64,000 bases of DNA from Flavobacterium pisciphilum (GCF_020905345.1 NZ_JAJJMO010000001.1:62001-126000); one strand, 5' to 3'. Positions 44,690-54,040 are shown, numbered from the stretch's first letter. Program-made: numbers and translations. The notes: generated by a model from the letters alone, not told the origin.

Positions 44690-45103
44690 ATGCTTGATTT
44701 ACCAAAAAATAAAAAAATAATCCTGTTTGACGGAGTTTGCAATTTATGCGATTCGGCAGTACAGTTTATTATTAAGCATGATAAAAAAGATAATTTTCGT
44801 TTTGCGTCATTGCAATCTGAAATTGGAAAAGATATTTGCAAACATATAGGAGTCGACATTACTAAAATGGATAGTATTGTGTTTTATGAACCCGGAGTTG
44901 CTTACTATTACAAATCAGGTGCAGCAATTGCAATAGCTGAAAACCTTGGTGTTTTATGGAGTTGGTTTTCTGTTTTTAAAATTATACCCAAATTTTTAAG
45001 AGATCCTTTGTATGACTACATTGCCAAGAACAGGTATAAATGGTATGGCAAAAAAGAAAGTTGCATGATTCCAAGCCCTGAACTAAAAGCAAAGTTTTTG
45101 TAA
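44690..45103 (+). CDS. DCC-family thiol-disulfide oxidoreductase (DUF393)
   Basis: 137 residues, thioredoxin-like. The name-giving motif occurs as FDGVCNLCDSAVQFIIKHDKK (a DxxCxxC active site). A conserved second block is RYKWYGKKESC near the end. The family is common in Flavobacteria and its target proteins are not known. It has no signal peptide. Confidence 0.92.
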   Translation: MLDLPKNKKIILFDGVCNLCDSAVQFIIKHDKKDNFRFASLQSEIGKDICKHIGVDITKMDSIVFYEPGVAYYYKSGAAIAIAENLGVLWSWFSVFKIIPKFLRDPLYDYIAKNRYKWYGKKESCMIPSPELKAKFL

Positions 45104-45167
45104 GTAGTAAAAAGTGAGATGTGATTTGTGATATTTAAAATGTGAAATGTAAAGAGAATCGAGATAA

Positions 45168-45205
45168 TAAAAAAAGCCTCAAATAATAAAATTTGAGGCT
45201 TTTTT
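45168..45205. terminator. bidirectional terminator between DCC and ettA
   Basis: AAAAAGCCTCAAAT (45171-45184) pairs with ATTTGAGGCTTTTT (45191-45204), with A and T runs on both sides. It can end both convergent transcripts. Confidence 0.92.
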
Positions 45206-45221
45206 GTAATTAATCAGAAGA

Positions 45222-46916
45222 CTAGCTTCTGATTAATTTTCTATATTTCAGACGTTTTGGAGTTAAATCTCCACCTAAACGTTTCTTTTTGTTTTCTTCG
45301 TATTCAGAGAAACCTCCTTCAAAATAGTAAACTTCTGAATTTCCTTCGAAAGCTAAAATATGTGTACAGATTCTGTCTAAGAACCATCTGTCGTGAGAGA
45401 TAACTACTGCACAACCAGCAAAATTTTCTAAACCTTCTTCAAGTGCACGTAGTGTATTTACGTCCAAGTCATTCGTAGGCTCATCTAATAAAAGTACGTT
45501 TCCTTCTTCTTTCAATGTCATTGCTAAGTGTAAACGGTTACGCTCACCACCCGATAACATTGAAACTTTTTTGTTTTGATCACTTCCACCAAAGTTGAAA
45601 CGACTTAGGTAAGCACGAGAGTTCACTTGCTTTCCTCCCATCATTATCATTTCTTGGCCATCTGCGAAATTTTCCCAGATAGATTTGTCAGGATTGATGT
45701 TAGAGTGTGATTGATCTACGTAAGCGATTTTTACAGTTTCTCCAACAACAAATTCTCCGCTGTCTGTTTTTTCTTCACCCATAATCATTCTGAAAATAGT
45801 TGACTTACCAGCACCGTTTGGTCCGATAATTCCAACAATTCCAGCTTGTGGTAAAGTGAAGTTTAAGTTATCATACAATAATTTATCTCCATAAGCTTTG
45901 GAAACATTTTTTGCTTCGATAACATTTGTTCCTAAACGTGGTCCGTTCGGGATATAAATTTCAAGATTTTCATCAAGTTGTTTTTGATCTTCGTTTAATA
46001 ACTTATCATAGTTTTGTAAACGTGCTTTTTGTTTTGTCTGACGCCCTTTAGCTCCTTGACGAACCCAGTCCAACTCGCGTTCTAAAGTTTTTCTACGTTT
46101 TGAAGCCACTTTTTCTTCTTGAGCCATACGGTTTGATTTTTGATCTAACCAAGAAGAGTAGTTTCCTTTCCATGGAATACCTTCTCCTCTATCTAGTTCT
46201 AAAATCCAACCTGCTACATTATCAAGGAAGTATCTATCGTGCGTTACAGCAATTACTGTTCCTGCATATTGTGCTAAATGTTGCTCTAACCAAAGTACAC
46301 TCTCTGCATCCAAGTGATTTGTAGGCTCATCAAGAAGCAAAACATCTGGTTGTTGTAATAACAAACGACATAAAGCTACACGACGACGCTCTCCTCCTGA
46401 AAGGTTTTTGATTGGTGTGTCTCCTTCTGGCGTGCGTAAAGCATCCATTGCGATTTCTAGTTTGGTGTCGATTTCCCAAGCACCTAAAGCATCAATTTTG
46501 TCTTGCAAAAGTGCTTGACGCTCCATTAGTTTGTCCATTTTATCGGCATCTTCATACACTTCTGGCAAACCAAAACTATCATTTATTTGATTGAATTCTT
46601 CTAGAACCGCCATTGTTTCGGCAACTCCTTCACGAACGATTTCAATAACTGTTTTATTATCGTCTAATATTGGTTCTTGTTCTAGGTATCCTACTGTGTA
46701 ACCTGGAGCAAAAACTACATCACCTTGGTAATTTTTATCAACACCAGCAATAATCTTCAAAAGTGAAGATTTTCCTGAACCATTTAAACCTAAAATACCA
46801 ATTTTAGCTCCGTAAAAAAAGCTTAGATAGATGTTTTTTAGCACTTGCTTGTCGCTACTTGAGTATGTTTTACTCAGTTTTGACATGGAGAAAATTACTT
46901 TCTTATCGTCTGACAT
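45222..46916 (-). CDS. ettA: energy-dependent translational throttle protein EttA (ABC-F ATPase)
   Basis: 564 residues, two ABC domains: Walker A GLNGSGKSSLLK and GPNGAGKSTIFR, signatures LSGGERRRVALC and LSGGERNRLHLA, both Walker B (LLLDEPTNHLDAES and LLLDEPTNDLDVNT). The P-site interaction linker with QKSNRMAQEEKV and RELDWVRQGAKGRQTKQKAR fits EttA rather than Uup or ARE-type ABC-F proteins. It gates the ribosome's first peptide bond by the ATP/ADP ratio. No exact -7 motif is visible upstream. Confidence 0.96.
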   Translation of the reverse strand: MSDDKKVIFSMSKLSKTYSSSDKQVLKNIYLSFFYGAKIGILGLNGSGKSSLLKIIAGVDKNYQGDVVFAPGYTVGYLEQEPILDDNKTVIEIVREGVAETMAVLEEFNQINDSFGLPEVYEDADKMDKLMERQALLQDKIDALGAWEIDTKLEIAMDALRTPEGDTPIKNLSGGERRRVALCRLLLQQPDVLLLDEPTNHLDAESVLWLEQHLAQYAGTVIAVTHDRYFLDNVAGWILELDRGEGIPWKGNYSSWLDQKSNRMAQEEKVASKRRKTLERELDWVRQGAKGRQTKQKARLQNYDKLLNEDQKQLDENLEIYIPNGPRLGTNVIEAKNVSKAYGDKLLYDNLNFTLPQAGIVGIIGPNGAGKSTIFRMIMGEEKTDSGEFVVGETVKIAYVDQSHSNINPDKSIWENFADGQEMIMMGGKQVNSRAYLSRFNFGGSDQNKKVSMLSGGERNRLHLAMTLKEEGNVLLLDEPTNDLDVNTLRALEEGLENFAGCAVVISHDRWFLDRICTHILAFEGNSEVYYFEGGFSEYEENKKKRLGGDLTPKRLKYRKLIRS

Positions 46917-46950
46917 TATTAATTTATTTTAAATTTTATTATTTTTTTGT

Positions 46951-47127
46951 TTAAACTCTTCCTTTTAATGCATTAAAAACCCACGCATTGGCTAAAAATC
47001 CTACTCCTACAGCACCAAATCCCCAACCTGAAACATCACTATATCTAAAAATTCCAAGTCCAATTAGGAGAAATCCCATTAGTACCATTATAAAAGTTGC
47101 CCATCCTAAGATTGTATTTTTATTCAT
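46951..47127 (-). CDS. CAL67264-type small membrane protein
   Basis: 58 residues from the ATG at 47127 (MNKNTILGWATF); an in-frame ATG 6 bases upstream is possible. Two transmembrane helices (about 6-26 and 33-51) and a short basic tail. The sequence matches the short membrane-protein family named CAL67264, present in Flavobacteriaceae. It is co-directional with ettA (34 bases away) and holA. Function is unknown. Confidence 0.85.
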   Translation of the reverse strand: MNKNTILGWATFIMVLMGFLLIGLGIFRYSDVSGWGFGAVGVGFLANAWVFNALKGRV

Positions 47128-47188
47128 CCCCATAACCGCGGTGTTTTTTTATTTTAAATAGCTTACAAATATCGGTAATTTAAGTGGC

Positions 47189-48193
47189 TTAATTAAATAT
47201 TTTGTAGAGCATTTCTTTTAATAAATCAGATTGCGGTAATGCATTGGCTCCCACTCCTTTACTTTTAACATCAATGTCACGTAACGCCGATACTACCTGA
47301 CTTACTTTTCTCATTGGATAATTTTTTATCGCCAAATCGTATTCTTTCAAGAAATAAGGATTCACCCCTATGGCTGTTGCAACATTTTTTGGGTTTTTGT
47401 CCTTTAATCCATGATACTTTAGCAACTGAATAAAGAAACCAAAAATTAAACCTGTGGTCATGACTATTGGGTAATCTTTAGGATTGTGTGCAAAGTTTTC
47501 GGCAATTTTATATGCTTTAACTTGATTGCGTTCTCCGATTGCTTTACGCAACTCAAATACATTATAATCTTTACTAAAACCAATATTTTCCTCAATATGC
47601 GTAGGTGTGATTGCTGTACCCTTTGGTAAAATTATTTGTAGTTTTTCAAGTTCGTTATTAATTTTACTCAAATCTGTTCCTAGGAACTCTACCAGCATTG
47701 CATTGGCTTTGGGTTCTATTGTATATCCTTTGCCAGATAAGACTCTCTTAATCCAATCACCAACCTGATTTTCGTATAGTTTTTTACTTTCGTAAACGAG
47801 TCCTTTTTGCCCTAATAATTTGGTTACTTTCTTACGTTTATCGAGTGTTTTGTATTTATAACAAAATACTAAAACAGTCGTTTCCATAGGGTTTCCTGCG
47901 TACGTTTCTAGTTTATCTATTGTTCTGGATAAATCCTGTGCTTCTTTTACAATGATAACTTGTCGATCAGCCATCATAGGATAACGTTTTGCTGCAGAAA
48001 CTACATCATCAACAGATACGTCACGACCGTATAAAACAGTTTGATTAAATCCCTTCTCTTCTTCTGATAATATGTTCTTCTCTATATATTCAGCTAATTT
48101 GTCAATGTAGTAAGGCTCTTCTCCCATAAGGAAGTAGATAGGCTTGATGTTTCCTGCTTTGATATCATTAACAATTTTTATAACTTCATCCAT
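47189..48193 (-). CDS. holA: DNA polymerase III, delta subunit
   Basis: Clamp-loader subunit that opens the beta clamp. 334 residues: an N-terminal AAA-like domain with IYFLMGEEPYYIDKL, a middle lid domain, and the C-terminal collar helix region. No Walker A is expected, as in other delta subunits. Divergent from an HsdR-N-like gene in a neighbourhood known for Bacteroidetes. Confidence 0.93.
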   Translation of the reverse strand: MDEVIKIVNDIKAGNIKPIYFLMGEEPYYIDKLAEYIEKNILSEEEKGFNQTVLYGRDVSVDDVVSAAKRYPMMADRQVIIVKEAQDLSRTIDKLETYAGNPMETTVLVFCYKYKTLDKRKKVTKLLGQKGLVYESKKLYENQVGDWIKRVLSGKGYTIEPKANAMLVEFLGTDLSKINNELEKLQIILPKGTAITPTHIEENIGFSKDYNVFELRKAIGERNQVKAYKIAENFAHNPKDYPIVMTTGLIFGFFIQLLKYHGLKDKNPKNVATAIGVNPYFLKEYDLAIKNYPMRKVSQVVSALRDIDVKSKGVGANALPQSDLLKEMLYKIFN

Positions 48194-48207
48194 AATTTTT
48201 GATTCAA

Positions 48208-48267
48208 GCTTTACGTTTTAGGCTATTGCTTCAATAATGATGAAACTTTAAACCTGAAACCTAAAAC
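48208..48267. repeat. inverted repeat of TTTAGGC words between holA and the HsdR-N-like gene
   Basis: GTTTTAGG (48215-48222) pairs with CCTAAAAC (48260-48267). GCTTTACGTTTTAGGC (48208-48223) shares words with the repeats at 4473 and 8143. Confidence 0.4.
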
Positions 48268-48274
48268 TATTTTA

Positions 48275-48282
48275 TATTTTTG
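48275..48282 (+). promoter_or_regulatory. -7 promoter motif of the HsdR-N-like gene
   Basis: TATTTTTG matches TAnnTTTG and ends only 4 bases before the ATG at 48287. Transcription would begin at or next to the start codon. Confidence 0.55.
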
Positions 48283-48286
48283 CCTC

Positions 48287-48742
48287 ATGCAAAAACTAAA
48301 TTTTCCCTCTTATATATTTCGATTCAAAAATAGCGAAAATAAAGTGTCTATTTTTGATGAAATCAGGAAAAAATTTATCATTCTTACTCCTGAGGAATGG
48401 GTTCGCCAACATGTGGTGCAGTTTTTAATGGTTGAGAAAAAATACCCTAAATCATTGATAAATGTAGAAAAGGTTTTAAAAGTCAATGGGTTAAGAAAGC
48501 GCTATGATATTGTAGTATATAATCCGGATGGTACTATATATATACTAGTAGAATGTAAAGCTCCTGAAGTAAAGATTTCGCAAGCTACTTTTGATCAGAT
48601 TGCCCGTTATAATATGACTATGAATGCACAATATTTGACGGTTACTAATGGTTTACAACATTATTTTTGTCAAATGGATTTTGAAAATGAAAAATATGAA
48701 TTTTTAAGGGAGCTACCCAATTATAATTCTCTAAATAAATAA
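48287..48742 (+). CDS. type I restriction HsdR N-terminal-like protein (PD-(D/E)XK fold)
   Basis: 151 residues. RYDIVVYNPDGTIYILVECK contains a D-X(14)-E-C-K nuclease-type signature of the PD-(D/E)XK fold. It aligns to the N-terminal nuclease domain of type I restriction R subunits but no HsdM, HsdS or helicase is present, so it is not part of a restriction system here. This orphan is regularly found next to holA in Bacteroidetes. A DNA repair or housekeeping role is possible. Promoter very close to the ATG. Confidence 0.85.
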   Translation: MQKLNFPSYIFRFKNSENKVSIFDEIRKKFIILTPEEWVRQHVVQFLMVEKKYPKSLINVEKVLKVNGLRKRYDIVVYNPDGTIYILVECKAPEVKISQATFDQIARYNMTMNAQYLTVTNGLQHYFCQMDFENEKYEFLRELPNYNSLNK

Positions 48743-48754
48743 AACGCAATACAC

Positions 48755-49774
48755 TTGGATAAAATAGCAGTTGTCATTTTAAATTGGAATGGAGTAAAAT
48801 TATTAGAACAGTTTTTACCTTCGGTAATGCAGTTTTCTCCCGAAGCTTCTATATATGTAGCGGATAATGCTTCGACTGATAGTTCTATTGCCTATGTAAA
48901 AGAGCATTTTCCTACTGTGAAAATTGTAGTAAATGCTGGTAATTATGGATATGCTCAGGGTTATAATGAGTCATTACAACATATAGATGCCGAAATATAT
49001 GCTTTGGTTAACTCTGATATTGAAGTTACAGAAAATTGGTTGGAATCTATTTTAAGTACTTTTGCAAATGAGCCTAAAACAGCTATCATCCAGCCAAAAA
49101 TATTAGATTTTAAAAGTAAATCAAATTTTGAATATGCTGGTGCGGCTGGTGGATTTATAGATAAATACGGATATCCATTTTGTAGAGGGCGTATTTTTGA
49201 TACTATTGAAAAAGATAACGGACAATATAATGATAGCTCTGAATTGTTTTGGGCTTCAGGAGCATGTTTCTTTATAAGAAGTACAGTTTATAAAGAATTA
49301 AAAGGTTTTGATGAAGGTTTTTTTGCTCATCAAGAAGAAATTGACTTGTGTTGGAGAGCAATTAATCTTGGCTATACGATTAAATATAATTCGCAATCTA
49401 TTGTGTATCATGTAGGTGGTGCGACATTGCAGCAAGGCAACCCTAAAAAGACCTTTTTGAATTTTAGAAACTCTTTATTGATGCTTACTAAGAACTTGCC
49501 TAAAAAGGGGTTTTATGGCATTCTTTTTGCTAGATTAGTACTTGATGGTATCGCAGGGATACAATTTTTAACACAAGGAAAGTTTAAACACACTTGGGCA
49601 ATTGTAAAAGCTCATTTTTCTTTTTATAGTCTTTTTTCTAAATATTATAAAAAAAGAAGCAATTTCCAAAAGCAAGAATACTATATGGTTAAAAGTATCG
49701 TTTTCTTGTATTATGTGAAGAAAATCCGCGTATTTAAAGATATCTTTAACAGTAATCAAATTAATAACCCTTAA
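48755..49774 (+). CDS. glycosyltransferase family 2
   Basis: 339 residues from a TTG start (LDKIAVVILNWNGVKLL); no ATG upstream fits. GT-A fold: VVILNWNG, DNASTDSS, the DxD-like NSDIEVTENW, and the acceptor-side HQEEIDLCWRAI. A C-terminal hydrophobic segment (about 255-275) suggests a weak membrane association. Probable rhamnosyl- or similar transferase in surface polysaccharide synthesis; the sugar is not determinable. It follows the HsdR-N-like gene by 12 bases. Confidence 0.9.
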   Translation: MDKIAVVILNWNGVKLLEQFLPSVMQFSPEASIYVADNASTDSSIAYVKEHFPTVKIVVNAGNYGYAQGYNESLQHIDAEIYALVNSDIEVTENWLESILSTFANEPKTAIIQPKILDFKSKSNFEYAGAAGGFIDKYGYPFCRGRIFDTIEKDNGQYNDSSELFWASGACFFIRSTVYKELKGFDEGFFAHQEEIDLCWRAINLGYTIKYNSQSIVYHVGGATLQQGNPKKTFLNFRNSLLMLTKNLPKKGFYGILFARLVLDGIAGIQFLTQGKFKHTWAIVKAHFSFYSLFSKYYKKRSNFQKQEYYMVKSIVFLYYVKKIRVFKDIFNSNQINNP

Positions 49775-49779
49775 CTTTG
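49772..49779 (+). promoter_or_regulatory. -7 promoter motif of the OmpA-like gene
   Basis: TAACTTTG matches TAnnTTTG and overlaps the stop codon of the glycosyltransferase gene (49772-49774). It is 32 bases before the OmpA-like ATG. Confidence 0.5.
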
Positions 49780-49811
49780 TAGACATACGTCTAACTAAAA
49801 TTTTATTTTTT

Positions 49812-50648
49812 ATGAGAAAAATATTCATTGCTCTAACTGCACTAATGGTACTATCTTCGTGTGTTTCTAAAAAGAAATATGCTGATTTAGAAGCTAAAAA
49901 CAAAGAAACTCAAGATTTATTAAATTCTTGTACTGTAAAATTAAATTCTTGTTTAGAAGAAAAAGCTGGTTTAACTGCTACAGTTGCAAGTTTAAAAGAA
50001 CATAACCAAAATTTAATTAGTAGTTCTAAAGATTTAACAATGCTAACTTCTAAAGGAGCTGAGAATTTAGAAAAATCATTGGAAAGCTTAAAAGAAAAAG
50101 ATTTAAAAATATCTAGACTTCAAGATGCCTTAACTAAGAAAGACAGTGTTACTCTTGCTTTGGTTACTAGCTTAAAAGGAGCTGTTGGAATCAACGATCC
50201 AGACATTGAAATTAATGTTGAAAAAGGAGTTGTGTTTATTTCTATTGCTGACAAATTATTGTTTAAAAGTGGTAGCTATGATGTAACTGACAAAGCTAAA
50301 ACTGTTTTAGCTAAAGTTGCTAAAGTTGTTAATGACAAACCAGACTTTGAGTGTATGGTTGAGGGGCATACTGATAGCGTTCCTTACAAAAGTAATGGTA
50401 TATTGCTAGACAACTGGGATTTAAGTGTTAAACGTTCTACGTCTATTGTTCGTGTATTAACAAATGATCTTGGTGTTAACCCTGCAAAATTAATTGCTGC
50501 TGGTAGAAGTTCTTATGTGCCTTTAGTTGAAAATGATACAGCTGAAAACAAAGCACGTAACAGAAGAACTCGTATTGTTGTTATGCCTAAAATTGACCAA
50601 TTCTATGATATGGTTGAAAAAGAAATGAAAAAACAATCAGGTAAATAA
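49812..50648 (+). CDS. OmpA-family lipoprotein
   Basis: 278 residues. Lipobox LSSC with C17, a coiled-coil/helical middle section (about 25-120), and an OmpA-like peptidoglycan-binding domain (about 135-265) with VEGHTDSVPYKSNG, NWDLSVKRSTSIVRVL and AAGRSSYVPLVEN, NRRTRIVV. It anchors the outer membrane to the cell wall. A terminator follows. Confidence 0.93.
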   Translation: MRKIFIALTALMVLSSCVSKKKYADLEAKNKETQDLLNSCTVKLNSCLEEKAGLTATVASLKEHNQNLISSSKDLTMLTSKGAENLEKSLESLKEKDLKISRLQDALTKKDSVTLALVTSLKGAVGINDPDIEINVEKGVVFISIADKLLFKSGSYDVTDKAKTVLAKVAKVVNDKPDFECMVEGHTDSVPYKSNGILLDNWDLSVKRSTSIVRVLTNDLGVNPAKLIAAGRSSYVPLVENDTAENKARNRRTRIVVMPKIDQFYDMVEKEMKKQSGK

Positions 50649-50702
50649 TCTGATTACTTCATACTAGAATTGTAACAAAGATTTGCAATTCATGAATAAA
50701 TT

Positions 50703-50734
50703 AAAACCAGTGAAATATTTCACTGGTTTTTTTT
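50703..50734 (+). terminator. terminator of the OmpA-like gene
   Basis: AAAACCAGTGAAAT/ATTTCACTGGTTTT perfect palindrome (50703-50730), followed by four more T residues. Confidence 0.9.
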
Positions 50735-50773
50735 ATGCCATCATGTTTAAAAAAGAGTTGCGTGTTAAAATAG

Positions 50774-50800
50774 AAAAAGCAGGTCGATTGACCTGCTTTT
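50774..50800 (-). terminator. terminator of the TsaC-like gene
   Basis: AAAAGCAGGTC (50775-50785) pairs with GACCTGCTTTT (50790-50800) around GATT, with an A run giving the U tract on the minus strand. It lies downstream of the minus-strand gene ending at 50939. Confidence 0.75.
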
Positions 50801-50938
50801 ATGTACCCTTAATCTTTTTAATAACCAATTAAATATAAATTAAGAATAACATTATTGTGCTATATATAATGTGATGATTTATTTATTCGCCTCTAATATA
50901 GGTAATTAACTTCAAATATCTTGCCGAATTGCTCTTTT

Positions 50939-51559
50939 TTATAGAATATCTAAGCTTCCTTTTCCTTCTCTGACCACAATTGGTTCGTGTTCGGATAAAT
51001 CAATAATAGTTGATGCTACGTTATCTCCATAACCACCATCGATAACCATATCTACTAAATTTTGCCATTTTTCAAAAATTAGCTCTGGATCAGTAGTGTA
51101 TTCGATAACGTCATCTTCATCACGTATAGAGGTAGAAACAATTGGGTTTCCTAACTGACGTACAATTTCTAGAGCAATTGAATTGTCTGGTACACGGATT
51201 CCGACTGTTGTTTTCTTTTTGAATTCTTTTGGTAAGCTGTTGTTACCAGGTAAGATAAAAGTGTAAGGACCTGGTAGTGCTCTTTTTAGTATTTTAAATG
51301 TTGATGTATCTATTTGTCTTACATAATCAGAGATGTTGCTTAAATCGTGGCATATAAATGAAAAATTCGCTTTTTCAAGTTTAACGCCTTTTATTTTTGC
51401 AATACGTTCTAATGCACGTGAATTAGTAATATCACAACCTAGACCATAAACAGTATCTGTTGGATAAATAACTAAACCTCCATTTTTTAAAACCTTTACC
51501 ACTTTTGCAATAGCAGCTTCACTTGGTTTATCGGTATATATTTTTATAAATTCTGCCAT
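50939..51559 (-). CDS. L-threonylcarbamoyladenylate synthase (TsaC/Sua5/YciO)
   Basis: 206 residues, YrdC fold. GGLVIYPTDTVYGLGCDI, the KR-type substrate pocket (ANFSFICHDLSNISDY), FILPGN, VGIRVPDN and STSIRDEDD match this family; it has no Sua5 C-terminal domain. It makes the donor for t6A37 on tRNA (TsaE is at 39302). YciO paralogues are hard to tell apart, so the symbol is left open. Confidence 0.9.
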   Translation of the reverse strand: MAEFIKIYTDKPSEAAIAKVVKVLKNGGLVIYPTDTVYGLGCDITNSRALERIAKIKGVKLEKANFSFICHDLSNISDYVRQIDTSTFKILKRALPGPYTFILPGNNSLPKEFKKKTTVGIRVPDNSIALEIVRQLGNPIVSTSIRDEDDVIEYTTDPELIFEKWQNLVDMVIDGGYGDNVASTIIDLSEHEPIVVREGKGSLDIL

Positions 51560-51683
51560 GTCTAATTTTTGTTTGAGGTTTAAAGTTGAATAAGATTTCT
51601 TACTAACTACTTTAAAGTTACTATTTTTTTATTTAATTAAGATGTTTAGATTGCCAAGAGAAATTTGATTTTTCTTATCTCAG

Positions 51684-54032
51684 CTACCCTATTACATCAA
51701 GCTTAGCAAATCGCAATAATAATTTTTTAATTCCTCCTACTTCAAATTTTATCTCTGCTTTTTTATCTGCTCCTACTCCTTCTAGATTAACAACCTCTCC
51801 TTTTCCAAATCGTTCGTGCATCACAGTATTACCAATTGTTAATTTGTTGTCAAATAAATTTGGTGCACTTGCATTTGGATTGCTTGCTACTGGTTTTAAT
51901 TTACGAATATTTAAATCCGATTTTGGTTCGTTGTTAGAAACCGTTTTAGGTGGAGTTGATCCAATTGGTTTTGCTAATCGTAATTTTGATTTATCTACAT
52001 CTCCAAAGATATCACTATCAATCATTGGTTTATAGCGATAATTACTTTCTGCAGGTGTTAGGTATTCTAAATATTGTGCATCAATCTCTTCAATAAATCG
52101 TGACGGCTCACTATCTGTTAATTTACCCCAACGGTAACGTGATTGTGCATATGTTAAATAAGCTTGATGTTCAGCGCGTGTTAGAGCTACGTAAAATAAA
52201 CGACGTTCTTCTTCTAGTTCACTTCTTGTACTCATACTCATGGCACTAGGAAACAAATCTTCTTCCATTCCGACAACAAAAACATGTGGGAATTCCAATC
52301 CTTTTGCCAAGTGAATTGTCATTAATGCAACTCTATCTTCGTCATTTGTATCTTTGTCTAAGTCTGTTGCAAGTGCTACATCTTCCATAAACTCGGCTAA
52401 TGCACCTCTTGCTCCATCAACTTCTCTCTGTCCTTCAGTAAAATCTTTTATACCGTTTAGTAATTCTTCTATGTTCTGAACTTTTGCCATTCCTTCTGGA
52501 GTAGCATCTTTTTTGAGCTCTTGTACTAATCCAGTTTTTTTGGCAACATGATCGGTGATATAAAAAGCATCTTGATTTTCATTGATTACCTGAAAACTAT
52601 GAATCATGGTTACAAAATCATTAAGCTTGTTTTTGGTTCCAGAATTTAATTTCAAATCAATTTTATCGATGTTTTGCATCACCTCCCAAATTGAGCGCTT
52701 GTAATGATTTGCAGCAATTGTAAGTTTTTCGACAGTGGTATCGCCAATTCCTCTTGCAGGGTAGTTAATTACTCGTATAAGTGCCTCTTCGTCTTTTGGA
52801 TTGATTACCAATCGTAGATAACATAAAACATCTTTGATTTCTTTTCTTTGATAGAAAGATAGTCCACCGTAAATTCGATATGGAATATCTCGTTTTCTCA
52901 AAGCGTCTTCCATTGCACGTGATTGCGCATTGGTACGGTATAAAATTGCAAATGATCCATTTGTAAGCTGATTTTGCATTTTTTGTTCAAAAATTGTACT
53001 AGCAACAAAACGGCCTTCTTCAGCATCTGTCATACTACGATGTACCTTGATTTTTGGACCAAAATCATTAGCAGTCCAAACAATTTTATCAAGTTTGGTC
53101 TTATTGTGTTCCATTATAGTATTTGCAGCTTCAACTATGTTACGGGTTGAACGATAATTTTGCTCCAAGCGAAACATTATTACGCCTTCATAATCTTTCT
53201 GGAAATTCAAAATATTATTAATATTCGCTCCACGGAAAGCATATATACTTTGCGCATCATCTCCTACAACACAAATATTTTGGAATCTATCTGCTAAAGC
53301 TTGTACAATTAAGTATTGTGAGTGATTTGTATCTTGGTACTCATCAACTAGGATGTATCTAAAACGATCTTGATATTTAGCTAAAACTTCTGGGAATCGT
53401 GTTAGTAATTCATTGGTTTTTAATAATAAATCATCAAAATCCATTGCCCCTGCTTTAAAACAGCGGTCTACATATTGTTGGTAGATTTCTCCCATTCTTG
53501 GCCTTTTGGCCATAGCATCTGCTTCTTGCAATTCAGGATTATTAAAATATGCTTTTACAGTAATCAAACTGTTTTTGTAATTAGAAATTCGGCCTAAAAC
53601 CTGTTTAGGTTTATAAACATCTCTGTCTAATTGCATTTCTTTAATAATTGAAGAAATTAATCTAGCTGAATCTTGTGAATCATATATTGTAAAATTAGAA
53701 GGATATCCTAAATGATCTGCTTCTGAACGTAGTATTCGGGCAAAAACAGAGTGAAATGTTCCCATCCAAAGGTTTTTTGCCTCCGATGTTCCCACAATAT
53801 CAGATATCCTATGTTTCATCTCACGAGCCGCTTTATTGGTAAAAGTAAGCGACAAAATATTGAATGCATCAATACCCTGAGCCATCAGATATGCAATTCT
53901 AATTGTTAAAACACGAGTTTTCCCTGAACCTGCCCCAGCAATAATAATCATTGGCCCGTCTTTTTTCAAAACAGGCTCTCTCTGTGCTTCATTGAGCTGG
54001 TCAATGTATTTTTGCATGAAATTTTTCTCCAT
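51684..54032 (-). CDS. UvrD/PcrA-type DNA helicase
   Basis: 782 residues, superfamily 1A. Motif I AGAGSGKTRVLTIR, Ia LTFTNKAAREM, II VDEYQDTNHSQYL, III VVGDDAQSIYAFRGA, IV LEQNYRST, V MTIHLAKGLEFPHVFVVG, VI YVALTRAEH. C-terminal Tudor-like segment (VMHERFGKGEVVNLEG) fits PcrA/UvrD. It unwinds DNA in excision repair and in clearing of transcription conflicts. Promoter motif only 8 bases from the start. Confidence 0.95.
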   Translation of the reverse strand: MEKNFMQKYIDQLNEAQREPVLKKDGPMIIIAGAGSGKTRVLTIRIAYLMAQGIDAFNILSLTFTNKAAREMKHRISDIVGTSEAKNLWMGTFHSVFARILRSEADHLGYPSNFTIYDSQDSARLISSIIKEMQLDRDVYKPKQVLGRISNYKNSLITVKAYFNNPELQEADAMAKRPRMGEIYQQYVDRCFKAGAMDFDDLLLKTNELLTRFPEVLAKYQDRFRYILVDEYQDTNHSQYLIVQALADRFQNICVVGDDAQSIYAFRGANINNILNFQKDYEGVIMFRLEQNYRSTRNIVEAANTIMEHNKTKLDKIVWTANDFGPKIKVHRSMTDAEEGRFVASTIFEQKMQNQLTNGSFAILYRTNAQSRAMEDALRKRDIPYRIYGGLSFYQRKEIKDVLCYLRLVINPKDEEALIRVINYPARGIGDTTVEKLTIAANHYKRSIWEVMQNIDKIDLKLNSGTKNKLNDFVTMIHSFQVINENQDAFYITDHVAKKTGLVQELKKDATPEGMAKVQNIEELLNGIKDFTEGQREVDGARGALAEFMEDVALATDLDKDTNDEDRVALMTIHLAKGLEFPHVFVVGMEEDLFPSAMSMSTRSELEEERRLFYVALTRAEHQAYLTYAQSRYRWGKLTDSEPSRFIEEIDAQYLEYLTPAESNYRYKPMIDSDIFGDVDKSKLRLAKPIGSTPPKTVSNNEPKSDLNIRKLKPVASNPNASAPNLFDNKLTIGNTVMHERFGKGEVVNLEGVGADKKAEIKFEVGGIKKLLLRFAKLDVIG

Positions 54033-54040
54033 AATTGATG

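Noticed and set aside
48287..48742. Type I restriction-modification system
   Set aside because: Only an HsdR-N-like domain of 151 residues is present, with no helicase, HsdM or HsdS.
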